64,000 bases of DNA from Paramacrobiotus metropolitanus (Eukaryota > Tardigrada > Eutardigrada > Parachela > Macrobiotidae): NCBI RefSeq assembly GCF_019649055.1, contig NW_026570243.1, positions 1,240,001 to 1,304,000 on the forward strand, read 5' to 3'. This document shows positions 35,252-48,008 of the stretch, piece after piece (within the stretch, counting starts at the first letter, position 1; each line of letters begins with the position of its first letter). A program made the position numbers and the translations under genes. Below the pieces are notes generated by a model. That model saw only the letters and a program-made list of their open reading frames with translations, was not told where the DNA came from and ran no database searches.

Positions 35252-36735
35252 GACCGCGAGATATTGAGGTACTCAGACATTTCTAGACATTTTTAAAATT
35301 TCGAAACTCTGGAGGCTAAAAACGTTAAAAGTAACGGCCCCGCTGCGCGGGGCCGAGTCGAAATATTGAGAAATATTTAGAAATTCTGGAAATGTAAAAG
35401 CTTTGGAGCCGACTTTGGAAAAATTAATAGTTATTTTGAGGTATTCGAACATGTTTTAAAAACGTCTTAAAGGTTTCAAGAATTTAAAAAAAGCTATAAT
35501 TTTGAATTTTTGATGGAATTGACAATTTAAATAACATACACAGATCTGCAGTTCAGGTTGCTAAGCTGCGAAATTTGTATTTGCTCATTCGAGACGTTTC
35601 CAGAATTTACTGGAAATTTCTATGAACTTTAAACGCCAAGTAAAGAAAGTTTGAAAGGGTTTCTGAAAACTTTCCGGAAACCAGAAATTTTTTTCCAAGC
35701 TGCAGGTAGGAAGCTTTGGAAGATGCTTTATTTTATAAAATTAACAACTTAGTGGAAAAATCAACGTTGAATTAGGAGATAATTTCCAAAACTAGCAACC
35801 GTTAAGTACTAACAACCCTTAAGTACTACAACTTTTAAAAATCTTTTTAGACCTTCTCCAAAATATAAGATTTTTTTAAAGATACAGGTAGAAACGTTTG
35901 TGCGATGCTTTATTTTATAAAATTATCAACTTACTGAAAAAATTAATCTTGATTTAGGAGATAATTTCCAAAAAATAAGGACGTAAGGATATATGAATCT
36001 ATTGACTATTGATAACCATAAAATCGAACGCCGAAGGTATCGCGGCAATATTCCACCATTTAGCGGCGCTGCTCTATCTTTACGTATTGCTACTGGTGAA
36101 TGCTATCAACTATTAAAATCAATAATATTACACCATCCCGGGATAACTTCTGTGTATGACCGTGACACCATCTGGGATCCGGGATCGATAAAGCGTTACG
36201 TGTCTCGAGAGTAATGAGAAAGGCGGCAATGAGAAATTGTCTTACTGTATGCTCGCCCAAAAAAATGTCATGCCGAGCTGTGTCCGGTATAGTTTTTCTG
36301 CGGCGTTTATAAAATTGTTGAATTTAAAACGCCTCCAGTGCAGTAGGCTATTCCCAGCATTTGAGCCGCCGTGCGTGAGTTCCGACGCTCCAGCAGATTG
36401 CAAAAACTATGCTGTCACCTGCGTGTTATCATAGACAATGTACAGTTTTACACGATCGTTCTCAATATAACCTTTCATAATTAGATCCCCGTCCAGGTGC
36501 CTTGTACACCGAACGATCAGGTGACACTGCGCCATATAAGTGCAGAGTACAAAGCTTGGGGGAAAACCACCGATCGACCCAAGAAAAAATGCCAGTTGGG
36601 TATACTACTCATTATCACAGCCTTAACAAAATTAAAATAACTAATGCCGTGCGCTGCATCGCTCGACTGAGATCCCATACCATGCGGATCCGCATGGATG
36701 TTCAGACCGGATGTTCAGACACTGGACACCGCGCC
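35252..36735. other. Gene-poor AT-rich stretch with a tandem repeat
   Basis: No supported gene. The low-GC sequence 35252-35990 contains the 182-bp-period direct repeat listed separately. The motif GGGAAAACCACCGATCG at about 36562 echoes the sequences near 31976 and 32154; this may be chance or an old duplicated fragment. Confidence 0.35.
35705..35973 (+). repeat. Direct repeat, two copies with 182-bp offset
   Basis: Copies at about 35705-35791 and 35887-35973 share GATGCTTTATTTTATAAAA and TTAGGAGATAATTTCCAAA, with scattered differences between. It looks like a diverged tandem duplication in non-coding DNA. Confidence 0.75.
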
Positions 36736-36738
36736 CGT

Positions 36739-37125
36739 CTATTCGATTTTTCGATTGCATCGTGTATTCGCGGGCAAAAAATGCGGCGCGCATTGCAGCG
36801 CGCAGTAGCAAAACATATCACGGTGATCACCATAGACGGTGCCGGTGACGCGCAAAAGCTCCTTGCCGAGCATTCCGCTGACTCGATCGCACCCCGGGTA
36901 CATCGCTCCATACTTTGACTGTTCAGCACCGGCACCCGCGGCGTATTGCTGGTGGGTTAGGGCGGGGGCTCCGGGAAAGGGTGGACTTGAGGCGCCCATA
37001 TCCCGTTGAAATCGAAGCCGGTGCTGCTTGATTCCACCGAGCCGTCGTTGACGCAGTATAGTTGAGTGCATATCGGGAACATAAGTGTGCTGCTTAATTA
37101 GAAGGAATTGCGTGCACCGGTGCAC
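36739..37125 (-). other. Possible coding remnant, unrecognised
   Basis: A 128-codon open frame with coding-like composition in its middle part (GASSPPFPGAPALTHQQY, AAGAGAEQSKYGAMYPG). Such a Pro/Gly/Ala-rich start occurs before membrane segments in several small membrane protein families, but I cannot find the rest of a gene, and opposing frames are also open. It is listed as a candidate exon only. Confidence 0.25.
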
Positions 37126-38193
37126 TTAAAGCATGTTTAAGTTAATATAACGGCTTACCATGATCAGGTTAGATTTGAGCCACAGCGTTCTTTTAACGAA
37201 ATACTAGTAATGGTTTACTTTGAGAAATATAAAGGCGCAGCTGATCATGACCGAGTCAGTTTTTGTTAAATTGTAATAATGTAAATAAAAAGATAGAATA
37301 ATAATAAATAAAAAGATACAAACTTATAATAATCGAGACAAGCACAAAGGTCCCCAAGGTTATAATGAAGATGTATGACTCTGCTGATGATTAATTCCAG
37401 CCATGGAAGGTGAATTTCCAGAGCGGACATCACATGATAATGCAGATCCACCTTCAAGAACCAGCACTTGTATGCGCATATATGCGAAAAGTCCTGAAAA
37501 TTCGAACGTGGCCTTTAACTAACGTTTAGCTAACGTTTTTTTTACGAACTATTTTACTCGGGGTATCGTGCGACAAAGCAACAGGATATATTACATTTTG
37601 TGCGCTCTCGCGGACTGGTCATTTGTGAATTTTTAATATTTCTGAAATTGGCACTAAAACGTAACTGCTGCCTGCCACGCATGGTTGTGTTTATTACGTT
37701 AATTACCATAAAGGTAAAGAAAAAGGACGTAGAAAAGACCGGAAGTGGTTAACAGGCCAGATGAAATCCTTGCTGTGTGGCATGCAAGTGATGCAACATG
37801 CAACCGCTTGCGGGCTCCAGTGTGGTGAATTGGCAACGGAACACAGTTTGATCGTACTTCGCTTCTTTGAAGTTAGCTTCTTTGAAGAAGTGTTGACAGT
37901 ACGTCACAGTAGGCAACTGTCTGACAGTTTCGACTTCTGTTTATTCATTTTTTTCTGTCGAAGTACTAATTAACTGCTTACAGTTTTACTCGGTAACTTA
38001 AGTTTCATCAGTGATCAATAAATGAATTACAGACATTGCATGTCCTGCTCATACGGTCACACAGTGTCATTCTGGATAGATCAGCACCACCTGCCAGCTC
38101 TACCTTCTTAATCTGCAGCTGGAACTCAAGTGTCACTGACACTGTTGACAGCGAACCCATGGGATACTTGGGCGCGTCACTCCCCTTGATACT
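37126..38193. other. Intergenic stretch
   Basis: No supported feature. It includes the upstream region of the membrane-anchored acid phosphatase. Short repeated sequences (CTTCTTTGAAG-type) occur around 37860-37890. Confidence 0.35.
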
Positions 38194-41100
38194 ATGAACT
38201 TCCAGTCTCCCCTCATCTCCGCAGTGTATCTGGTGCTGACACATCTCTTCTCCTTATCCTGGGCTGTGGAAGTCGTCGAAGATCTGAAGCTGGTGCAGTT
38301 GGTGCGTGTTGCGTTTTCGCAGTGTGGTGATTTGTGGCAGACCCAGTAGCTTGATTTGTTGGCGCTTCTGTAGATCTTCCGTCATGGAGATCGGGCTCCG
38401 ATACACACGTATAAGGAGGACAAAGTCGCAGAAAGTGTCTGGCTCAATGGTTTTGCCCGCCTGACTCCCAAAGGGATGAAACAGCAGTTTGAGTTGGGGA
38501 AATTTTTCAAGCAGCGTTATCAGAAATTACTGGATCCTCTCTATGGACCGAATCAGGTGTGTGGATTTTGCAGATGTTTCCCGAAAAAGTTTTGTCTATT
38601 GGCAGATGTTTTTATAAAAGTTCCAAAATGCACATGAAAAATATGTTGCATCGGAGATTAATCAATCATTCAGTCATCAAATTTTGTCTGTATCATTGCT
38701 TTTGGAATTAATTTGTTTCGATTTAACCGTGATCTTAATTTTCATATACGGAGAAATGGATGTTTTTATGTGCTTTTTATGTACGCAATTGTTATGTTTT
38801 TGATTTTATTTTATACGTTTATAATTGTATCACTTTGAATGTTCATTATTTTATTATGTACATTTCGATTTTTGCGCTAGTTTTTTTATTTTTTCCATGG
38901 AGATATTACTGTTATGTGTTTAGGTTAACCATTAATTTCCTGGATATTTTGGTTTGCCAAACGTTTTATTTTTGCACATGTTTTGGTTTCTTTGCATTTA
39001 TTTTGGCTGTATAACTGCATTCAGCGTTACCGCGAAACTTAAAATTTCGCTCCATATGAGCCTTCTGGCCTTCGCAGATGTGTTTCAGTTTTATTGTCAC
39101 ATTATTTCGACAGGTATACATCCGCTCATCGGAGACCGATCGCACATTACAGAGCGCGGAAGCCTTCGCCGCGGGCTTGTTTCCTCCGGACGGGGAGGCC
39201 AAATGGGACAACGTGTTGGGACAAATGTGGCGCCCCATCTCGGTGCACACGGTGCCGTTGTCCGAGGAGAATCTGCTGACGAAAAAGGCGCCCTGTCCGG
39301 AATATTTCCGCCTCAAAGCCGACCTGATGAATACCGATGAAATGGTGAAATTATACAAGGAGTACAGGGTGAGTTGCGGAAATCGTGTAGGTAATTTTTC
39401 TGTCATCGGCGGCTCTTTTATTGGCATTTGATAGCTTTTTCAGCCCTGAAATTTCTTTGAGAATGATTAACCAGATGCCAAGTTTTTGATTGTGTGCACG
39501 ATGTAAACGTTTCTGTGATAATACAAATAAACAGCGCAAAAATAAGGTTTAATATTTAGGTTTCGTTATAGTGTAGAATAGTATTGTACTCGTACAACTT
39601 TCAAGTTCAGTTTTTGTGCATTCGCCGTATCATGCAGGCATGCAGTACGTAGCTTATGTGTTTGTCAGTTTGTTAGTGTTTTTCACGCTTGATGACAAAC
39701 ATTATGTTCGTTTTGAGGATGTTTTTTCTATGCATTGTTAGGATACTTTTTTTGAAATGCTGTTTAATCGATCAAGTGAAACACTTAAATAACTTTTGAT
39801 AAAAATAGTCCAGTTGTTGTTGCATATATTTTAAACACATGCGTACGTTTTACAAGTGCACGGTAAATGAACTGAAATATGATTGCAGAATGTCTTCGAC
39901 TACGTGGTAAATAAAAGCGGCGAAGTGGCCACGAAGCGACGCGATGCCATGACAGTTCTGGAGCATGTGCACGATGCCGTTTTCTGTCAGCTAAATTCAG
40001 CCGGCCTGGAACGGCCGGAATGGATGAACGAGACAGTCTACAATATTCTCCATTACCTCGACGCGATTGAATTTCATTTACAAGTGGGAGCCAACGGTGA
40101 CATCCCCCGAGCGCGTCTCGCCGGGGGGAATTTATTGGCGCTGCTCCTGCAGCGGATGGATGAGCGAGCGGGAAAAGCGCCGCTGAAACGCAACGACACC
40201 AGAATGTTTGTTTATTCGGGGGTAAGAAATAAAACTGGGAAATGGGTTTAGTAAAATGTAGATTATTTATTTTTGCCTACAACCGATTTTTGCCTACAAC
40301 CGCTTGATAATTTGGTACTAATTGTATGGTGCATTTTTGAAGTAACTTCATGCATATGTGCTGAACAAGCCTTTTTCCGGGTCGTGAATTGTTTACCAGA
40401 TTTACCATTCAGGCAACTTATTTACATGATTTATTGTTCAAATAAGGGATCTGCATGCCGAAGTAGCGAAGAGATTTCATTATTATGCAGCACTGGCAAA
40501 ATGGTTTAACTGTTATTTGGCTGATTTTACAGCACGATACAACTGTTGCCGGACTTCTGGCCACACTGGAAATGTATAATTATAACGACACATTGGGATT
40601 TATGGGCGTTCCAAATTATACGGTAAAGTTGTGGAGCGTTTTCGCATTTGTCTGCGTCGGATTATACAACTAACCCTCGGTGTTTGTATTTAGGCAACTG
40701 TGATATTTGAGCTCTTCCAAAATGATTCGGTTCGCCTGTTGCTGAAAAATGAGTATGTATAGTCAATAATTATACCGGAGAAACGTTAATCTGAATTTTT
40801 GTGTATTTATGTTCTTAGTTTGGACGACATCCCGAATTCTGAGCCGCAGATACTGAAACATGCGCGCTGCGATGCACTGTGCCCGCTGAAACAACTAAGA
40901 GAAGTGACAAAACATTGTACCGTTGAAAACTGGAACAAGGAATGCCAAAGTCCTGTATTTGGAGCCGAAATTGATGGTAAAAATTTAAAACTACAGCGTA
41001 GCTTATTTTTTTTTACGATAATCCTTTAATCACTGGAAAGCATTGTAATAATCTTTCATTTTACCGCAGCATTAATGCGACAGATTCGACAAGTTGAAAT

Positions 41101-41756
41101 TGATGTTTAAATAAATTGGATGTAAGTCATGTAATGCGTCTACTTGTACTCGTAGTATAGTCTTTCGTTTCTGGCGATAATAATATGTGTGGAATGCAGT
41201 AGATTTTGTGTTACATTTACAGTAAAACTACGCAAGCATTATACGAAATACAGCTAAATTCAACGCTGGTCAATATTGACTGCCAATCTGCCATGTGAAA
41301 CGGTTGATTGCTGAAATCGGAATCATTTGACCTGATTGTGGTTTTGGCGATTTGGATAGTCAAAAAAACAGTAACCAAATTATTTGAACGACTTTAATAC
41401 TAACTTGTGCTTCTGCTACATGCGTAAGCTGGATTTGAAGTCATCATTTAATTTGCCGACTAGTTGCACTGGTTATCTTTTTCTGCCAGGATTTCTTATT
41501 TGAAAGAGTGGCAGAGATGTTGGTCGCTGAATACGTCTCTTGTTAATGACAATTCGTGTGTTTTTCTTTTACAGTTTCGGATGTGACAGTGGCGTTGGTG
41601 ACGGTGCTGTTGGTGATTATCCTGACGACGATCGCTCTCGGTTGCTACAAACGCCGATCTCGGAACACCGCGGCGTCCCATGCCAATGTCGCTGCGCATG
41701 GGGAGAATGGTGTCGTGGTCACATATACCCGTCTCAACGAGGATGATAATTTATAG
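38194..41756 (+). CDS. Lysosomal-type histidine acid phosphatase, membrane-anchored
   Basis: Eight exons: 38194-38301, 38374-38556, 39114-39368, 39889-40221, 40533-40622, 40694-40752, 40819-40976, 41575-41756. The total of 1368 bases gives 455 residues. Exon 1 encodes a signal peptide (AVYLVLTHLFSLSW). The catalytic motif FRHGDRAP opens exon 2, the substrate-site segment IRSSETDRTLQSA is in exon 3 and the catalytic HD pair opens exon 5. The last exon adds what the paralogue at 17193-19132 lacks: a TM helix (VALVTVLLVIILTTIALG) followed by a basic stop-transfer (YKRRSR) and a short cytoplasmic tail with YTRL near the end. YxxL/phi tails direct mammalian lysosomal acid phosphatase (ACP2) to lysosomes by endocytosis (known). 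Lysosomal dephosphorylation is therefore the likely role. Confidence 0.94.
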
Positions 41757-42706
41757 ATACGTTTGGTCTGCCTTGATTTTATATTTGTTTTAATTGTTGT
41801 TGCTCATCGGCCCGCGATGGAGATGTACTGCTTCGTTATAGTTTTTGTCGAAAATCTTGTCCATTTTTTTCAGATGGAAGAGTTTTATAATTCGTTTTTT
41901 CTTCATTGCTGAGGATCTGCAAGATTATTTTTACAAAAATGATTAAACGGTGTGTGTGATATCGTTAATATGCGAGTAGACGCTTTCAGCGCGCATGACG
42001 CTGTCGGTACGATATGTGTTACAGTTTAACTTTTAACGAATGCCGAAATGCACTTTGAGCCTAATTAATGCCGATAATTACGTACTTCATTGTAGTTGTA
42101 TGATAACAATTTCTTGTGTGTGGATACTGGATACCAAGGGAAATTAATATCTATATAATCTTTTAATTCTTTTTTCTGTATAAATGCGACATGTATTGTT
42201 CGGTGTTATTTTTCTCTTAGATGACAATTAGTAAGTATCTAATGTCCATACACACACACACAAAATGGCGTTTTTACTTTTTTATGGTTGAACCGGCACG
42301 AGAACTGCCGCGCAATAAAAATGTGCTGGATAACAGAATAGGCGGGCAAATCAAGGCACACAGCTGCGTACGAGTACAGGAGTGTGTCGAATTGTTAGAC
42401 CACACTTTTATTAGTACTTCGTATTGATAGTTTTAAAAAAAACGCTCCCACTTCGGTTTAACTATGTACATAAGTTAAAATGTATATGATTATACGCATC
42501 ACAAAAGTAATTAATATTTACTCACAAAATTACAATACACAATCCGTACCAGCGTGTGGGGGATACTGGAGATCGAAGCTGCTGATCGGAAGAGCGATAA
42601 TAATAAACATTCAGACCAAACCTTTAGCAAAAGCCCATGCATTAACTGATGCACTGTAAAAAACCCGAGACATCATGAGCTAATTAAAACGAGAAAATGC
42701 TATATA
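41757..42706. other. Convergent intergenic stretch
   Basis: 3' regions of two convergent genes. A short (CA)n tract lies at about 42249-42262. No gene is supported. Confidence 0.35.
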
Positions 42707-43551
42707 CTACAACATAACCACGCGTTCGGCCATTGTGCCGCCAACGCGGACCACGTTCTCCTGCTGTTCTGATGCGGAATACAGTGGCGGCGATTGTTGG
42801 TCACGAATCTGAAAGCATTCAATGGAAGTTAATCGCAGTAAATAACACTACAGTAATTATTTCATAATATTCTAAAATAATTTATTTAACAATAATTTTT
42901 CAGTAAATATTCCGAACATAAATTTTACTAAACTTAATTTTACAATGAAAAATATCAGTAATTGTATGTTAAAGTAATTTGTACAGTACAAAAGAGTGTT
43001 TTATTATTACACAGTAATGTGATTAATGTGCACGTAGCGACATAATGGTAGCTTCTGGCTAGTGTTATATTCTGCCAAATACCACAATCCGTACGTACCG
43101 CAGTGCGCCGATAACGAGGGGGAGACAACTGTTCCGCCTCGGCCAGTGTTTCATAAGTTGGTGGTGCGTCGCGCTGGAACCGAACGGCCACGCTGTATGC
43201 TCCAGCATGATACCGAGCCTCCACATCGACGCGTGTTGCGACTGCTGGTTGCTGTTGCGGCGGCTGCTGGTCGGGGCGGAGGAGCGGGTTTGGTTCCGTA
43301 CGGTACCAATAAATATTAAATCCAAGTCCGATTAAACACACGACTGTCCATATGCAACCCACAATTATCATCGCTTTCTGAATGTCGTTATTGGGCAATT
43401 TTTCGGGGTCCAGTTTACCACCTGAACAGCCGAACACAATCGGTCCAAAGATCAGAGCAGCGAGCCAAGTTACCATGATCTGCTCTCGTCTGGTCAACTC
43501 GCCGTGGATACAGCGCAGAAGGAATGAAATAAGCCACACACAAAATGGCAT
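42707..43551 (-). CDS. Small two-TM protein with PPxY motifs in the cytoplasmic tail
   Basis: Exon 1 is 43551-43099 and exon 2 is 42808-42707, joined in phase 0 by a GTACGT donor and a TTTCAG acceptor. The total of 555 bases gives 184 residues. The N-terminus is hydrophobic (CVWLISFLL). Two helices follow, WLAALIFGPIVFGC and MIIVGCIWTVVCLIGLGF. The C-terminal half is Pro/Gln rich and carries PPTY and PPRY, and exon 2 adds PPLY. PPxY motifs bind WW domains, as in adaptors that recruit Nedd4-family ubiquitin ligases to membranes (known). The adaptor role here is inference. I do not recognise an orthologue. ATG 43551 was chosen because the longer frame upstream lacks an ATG. Confidence 0.78.
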
Positions 43552-44750
43552 TTTTTGCGACAGAAAGTTATAGCCACCTTTCAAAATATATTATGGGAAT
43601 GTGAGTACATAAAAAAATTTATGTTATGTAGGTACAATACGAAAAGTTTTTGCTTGTCAAAATGCAAAAAACACGGTTTTTTGATTGTGAAAATTTTTGT
43701 TTCGAGCGATTGTGCGCAGATGCAACAGTGCATTTTACAGTTTCCCGCTTAATTTTTAATCCGCTGATAAGAACTGATAAAAGTGCTGCTGCACTTGAGT
43801 CTGCTGCACTTGAGTGCTTTCTTTTCTTTGTTTAGCTTGCTGATACACTCATACAGTACTTACTGACGGTACAGTACACAGTGAAACACATATGCAGACT
43901 GGACAATGGACATGATGTTAACTCTTCACTAGAAGTATACATAAATAAAATATCTGGTAACAGCGCAGAAACTTGGCTTCTGTGAGTAGTTTTTGGGTAC
44001 TGTCGGTTGTTCAACAGAGTTAGAAGGAAGCTATTTTACTTGTTTATATTGAATCGACCTTTTAAGTTGAAGCCAAAGTATATGACATTACTTTTGCTTG
44101 TATCTGTACAAAAAACAAAACTCTTATTTAGTGGGTTTTCCCGTGTTGTACAATATGGCGGTAAGCTGAACGCTAGAGCAATCCGGGAGGCAGCATGAAA
44201 TAATGCAAGTACTGTAATACTGCACGATACAGTAAGTTAGTACTAACCATGGTATGTGTAATTCTGGAGCGTTATAATGCAATGTACTCATACATGTTAT
44301 TATTAATAAATCCATACCTAGTTGGCAACATTTCCGTTTACATCAAGGATGGGTTGCATGACTTGCATCATTTTACAGCGACGTTTAACGATTACGAGAG
44401 ACTATTGCAATAAAAACAATTATTAGCATTAGACATTTGTCGGTCACAATGCAATAACTGCAGTAAGTGCAAGCGCTCTGGGAAATCACAATACATCATA
44501 CAACACAATATTTATCTGCACTTATAAGATGCAGTACTGTAATTAGAAACATACCAAAACTGAATTACGTATCTTGTAATTAAGGACCATTTCCCTTAAC
44601 GAAAATTAGTTTTAACTGCCCATTTTGACGCTTAACTGAATGGACAGCCTGGACTACGTGGTTTATTAGTGTCCAGCCGGAAAAAGCCATTAGGGTGTGT
44701 TGACCAGATATCGATTTGCATCCGATAATAGAGAAATAGTATGTCTTCGA
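43552..44750. other. Intergenic stretch
   Basis: AT-rich, no supported gene. A small tandem duplication, GTGCTGCTGCACTTGAGT-like, lies at about 43783-43816. Confidence 0.35.
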
Positions 44751-46511
44751 TTATGGGTGTAGCTCAGCTGTACGTCTCTGTTCAGTGGAATATTTTTGAA
44801 CTTCATGTTTAATTGTGTTTGTAATAGTTAATTGTAAATAGCATTTCGTTCTTCCCTTCCGCCCACCATCTTGGGTGTGGAGAGGTTGTTCTAGCACGGA
44901 CGATGGAGTCGGTTGCACCGTGGACCCGTAATCCGGCGCTGTTGTCTTCATCCAAATCTCACACAAAGTTATATTGTGATAAGGCAGTGGTTCTTTGATG
45001 CCGTAGTTTGTGTTGTCTGTGGGTTTTGTAACTTTCCTTCGATCGGCTAGGAAAGTTTTGAAGCATAATTGTGGTCGCAAAAAAAACCAGTTCGGAGAAA
45101 CGAAAGTCAGCATATGTGTTCCTATAGTTTCTCTTACGCGCATCCTGGATAGAAAATGATAATTGTTATAAGTAGTTTCCCTTCGTTCATCATGTGCCTG
45201 TCAGTAGTCTTCGTCAATTGTCATCACTTCTTTTAATTCGCTAACGTCAAGATTACTGATTGCCAGTATTATTGAGCTGATAGTCGGAATTGGCAGTGTT
45301 GAGCAGCCTTTTGGGAAAAATTTGAAAGTGCTGCGCGAGCGAGATCACATAACATTGTGTTAATTTGGTCAAACGCTTCTGGATAGTCCACTCTACCTCC
45401 TTCCGAGGACACTGCTGCCACAATCTCAGAGCCAACCGTTAGACCACTGATACTTATTTAATTAAGCTGTAGTAATAAATATTATTTTTATACCATGAAT
45501 TTTTGTGCACTGTGGTATGGTAGCTTTTGAGTGAGTATCTGTACTGCGCTTTCTGTGGAACGACGACACGGTACGGTACGAGAAAACGAATCAAAATAAT
45601 TGGTGCATTGCTACATTACTACATATGCAACAAAATTTGCATGGATAGATCGCAAAGGCGCTACAAAAGAAGCAGTCCTGTCTATACACTGATATCCTTA
45701 AACGCTTCTACCGACGAAGTAAGCTCCTGTAGTAAGACCGCGTAATTTTTAGCAACGCGATTTTTAGTAGAAATTTGGTCCGTCCGCTGTTGAAACCAGG
45801 ATGCGATGATCTCCAGCTCCAAGCTTTCCGCTTCCCGTGCCATGCACCGATCCAGATATTCCGTCAAAGCCTCCATTAGTAATATTATCCACATTCTCCG
45901 CAGGGCTTCGAAGTGGAAAACGTTTCGATCCCACCACTCCAGAATATAGCTGGTTGCCAACAAAATAAGCACGGATAAGGCGATGCCATTCTTGAAAACT
46001 TTAGCCAATTCAAGACTGCTACGTAAATCAGTGCATATCTTTTGCCAGTGTGCCGAGGAATTGGTGAACCCCCGTATACCGATTGGAATACAGGACTGGC
46101 GAAATGAATTAACACCTAACAGCAACTGCCATGATTGTTTCAGTGACCGTACAGTTGCTAAAAAGAGGATGATGCCAGGATAGAAACACAGCGGGCCTAA
46201 TAAAATTATGATGGAATCTTCGGGTATATGATGACGGCGCTATAAAAGAAAGCATTCTCATACAGTAATGTTTATGATCAATCCATCGAGGGTATTCATT
46301 GACTTACAGTATCATGAGGGTCTGCAGAAGAGTAAACATAGCAAGCCTCAAAGCAGCCTAAGGTAAAGATGCCCAGGATAGCGATACGAAACAGTGCTTG
46401 GATGAAAGATGTGGTGACCAGGTAGGTCACGACAATGGCGCGTCGCCATGTTTTGTTGGTTAGGTAGCAGGCTATATAACCAGGTGAAAAATGTGCCGGC
46501 TGCTTCGGCAT
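44751..46511 (-). CDS. Multi-pass membrane protein, possibly gustatory-receptor-like (3' exons unresolved)
   Basis: Exon 1 is 46511-46308 (68 codons, start MPKQPAHF) and ends at a good GTAAGTC donor. Exon 2 starts at 46239 and remains open to a stop at 45682, but probably splices out earlier. Exon 1 carries one or two helices (IVVTYLVTTSF, LFRIAILGIFTLG). Exon 2 carries IIILLGPLCFYPGIILFL, then GIALSVLILLATSYILEWW, then WIILLMEALTEY and an amphipathic stretch (AKNYAVLLQELTSSVEAF). A further coding-like block follows at about 45462-45270 (VAAVSSEGGRVDYPEAFDQI) and another near 45143-44751. The order of helices, then a long helical region reading Y..L..L...V..F, resembles invertebrate gustatory receptors, but I could not find an unambiguous TYhhhhhQF signature. 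The family and the last two or three exons are uncertain. Confidence 0.45.
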
Positions 46512-47787
46512 ATTGTCTTTGTCTTCAGTTAATCAGGCGTGGCGCATATCTGCTTGTGATAAGGAAAAAATAGTGCCTGTACTTAGAGCCAGCGATGCCA
46601 AGGGCTTAATAACACGCTTATCTCGGGAGGAACAAGATGCAAAAGCGCTACTTCAGCAGGTCCCCGTCTCCGTGCAAAAAAAAATAATACAACTGAGTCT
46701 GAGGAGTAAACGAGATTTGGTTTATAGATGTACTGCAGAACTGATGATTTTTATCTGAAGCCGGGAAAAAATAAAATTTTTGCTGGGAGCTATCAGAACT
46801 CACATTAGGAGGAAACGCAAGCTATACTTTGTGTCTGTGGTTGCAAAAGAAAACCGATCAATAAATTTGTATCTCAACGTCTGCCTCCGTAGGCATTCCA
46901 TAGGACAGCATCTCTAGGGTAGCGATGCTTCTATGTTGTGCTCGTATGTGTGTACTTTGCATATATTTCTATTCTGTACGAGTACATCGATCTATACGAG
47001 TACGAGTACATCAAATCAATATCAGTTCACAATATTAAATTCTGGATCAGTGCTTGCACTGACCCAGTGCTTTACAAGCGCAAAATGCAGTTCTTAGCCG
47101 TATTTCACAGGTTTAGCTATTGGCTATAAGAGAAAAGAGGTCGTTTAACGCGCATTATCCTCCATGATATTATGAAAAGATGAACGCAAAGCGGACTGAA
47201 TCTAGTTACAGCGTTTTATTCGACAGGTCGAAATTGTATTCCAGTAGTATGAACGTTTAGTAAAAAAATCTTTTAGGTTCCTTGAAGCATAAGCGGTGTA
47301 AAGCTCCAAAGATACGAAACTAACAGGAACGAAAAGTAACCAAAATCCATAGAAGCGAGTTCGCGGAGTGAGTTGTGTGTTTTTTGTCCTTATTTACAAT
47401 GCCGATGTAATTAGAATACTTGCGCCTAGTGTATCAGGCGTAATGTAGAATTACACATGTAACTTTTCGTTCTGGAACGTCAACAGCGCGCACCGCGGTG
47501 TATGTTGCGTGTATGCATTTAAAGGGTCACAATGTGGTCAGACTGATGTCTGGATTTTTAGTTTCGGTATATGTCACAATTTGAGGTGCCGGTATAATAT
47601 ATTATTGTGAAACCGAGGACGCAGTATTATTGTGAAACTGATTTTTTTGCAACAGGACAACAAGGAAATACATGTACATACACGTGTTACATGCAGGCCA
47701 CAAAGGTCACCACTATGCCGCAATATGTAATGAGCGCGAATAACTAAGCAGTATGAGTTATTAGCTAGCCGTTAATATGGCTACCAA
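46512..47787. other. Intergenic stretch
   Basis: No supported gene. A short frame at 46525-46758 on the plus strand has a coding-like stretch (LSREEQDAKALLQQVPVS) but no start codon, domain or neighbour exon that would support it. Confidence 0.35.
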
Positions 47788-47978
47788 TTAGTTATATTGT
47801 CGGCAGTTGCCGGACACATCCCATAATTCACTGCCCACACATTCTGCACAAACGAACAACCCATGAGGATCAACCTCTTTCTTGACCTTCAACAGCCTGT
47901 CATAACTGGCACCCCAAAACGCCTGCTGCCACCGGGGTTCCTCGATGAAAGCCTCATTCAAATACGCTCCCGAATCCG

Positions 47979-48008
47979 GATAGGCATCGCGCAGATAGGC
48001 ATCGCGCA
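47979..48008. repeat. 15-bp tandem duplication in a pseudogene exon
   Basis: GATAGGCATCGCGCA occurs twice head to tail (47979-47993, 47994-48008). It adds an in-frame repeat of LRDAY on the minus strand compared with the neighbouring copy. Confidence 0.9.

Noticed and set aside
36502-36918. 138-codon plus-strand frame
   Set aside because: No domain and no splice context; the opposing minus frame is at least as coding-like.
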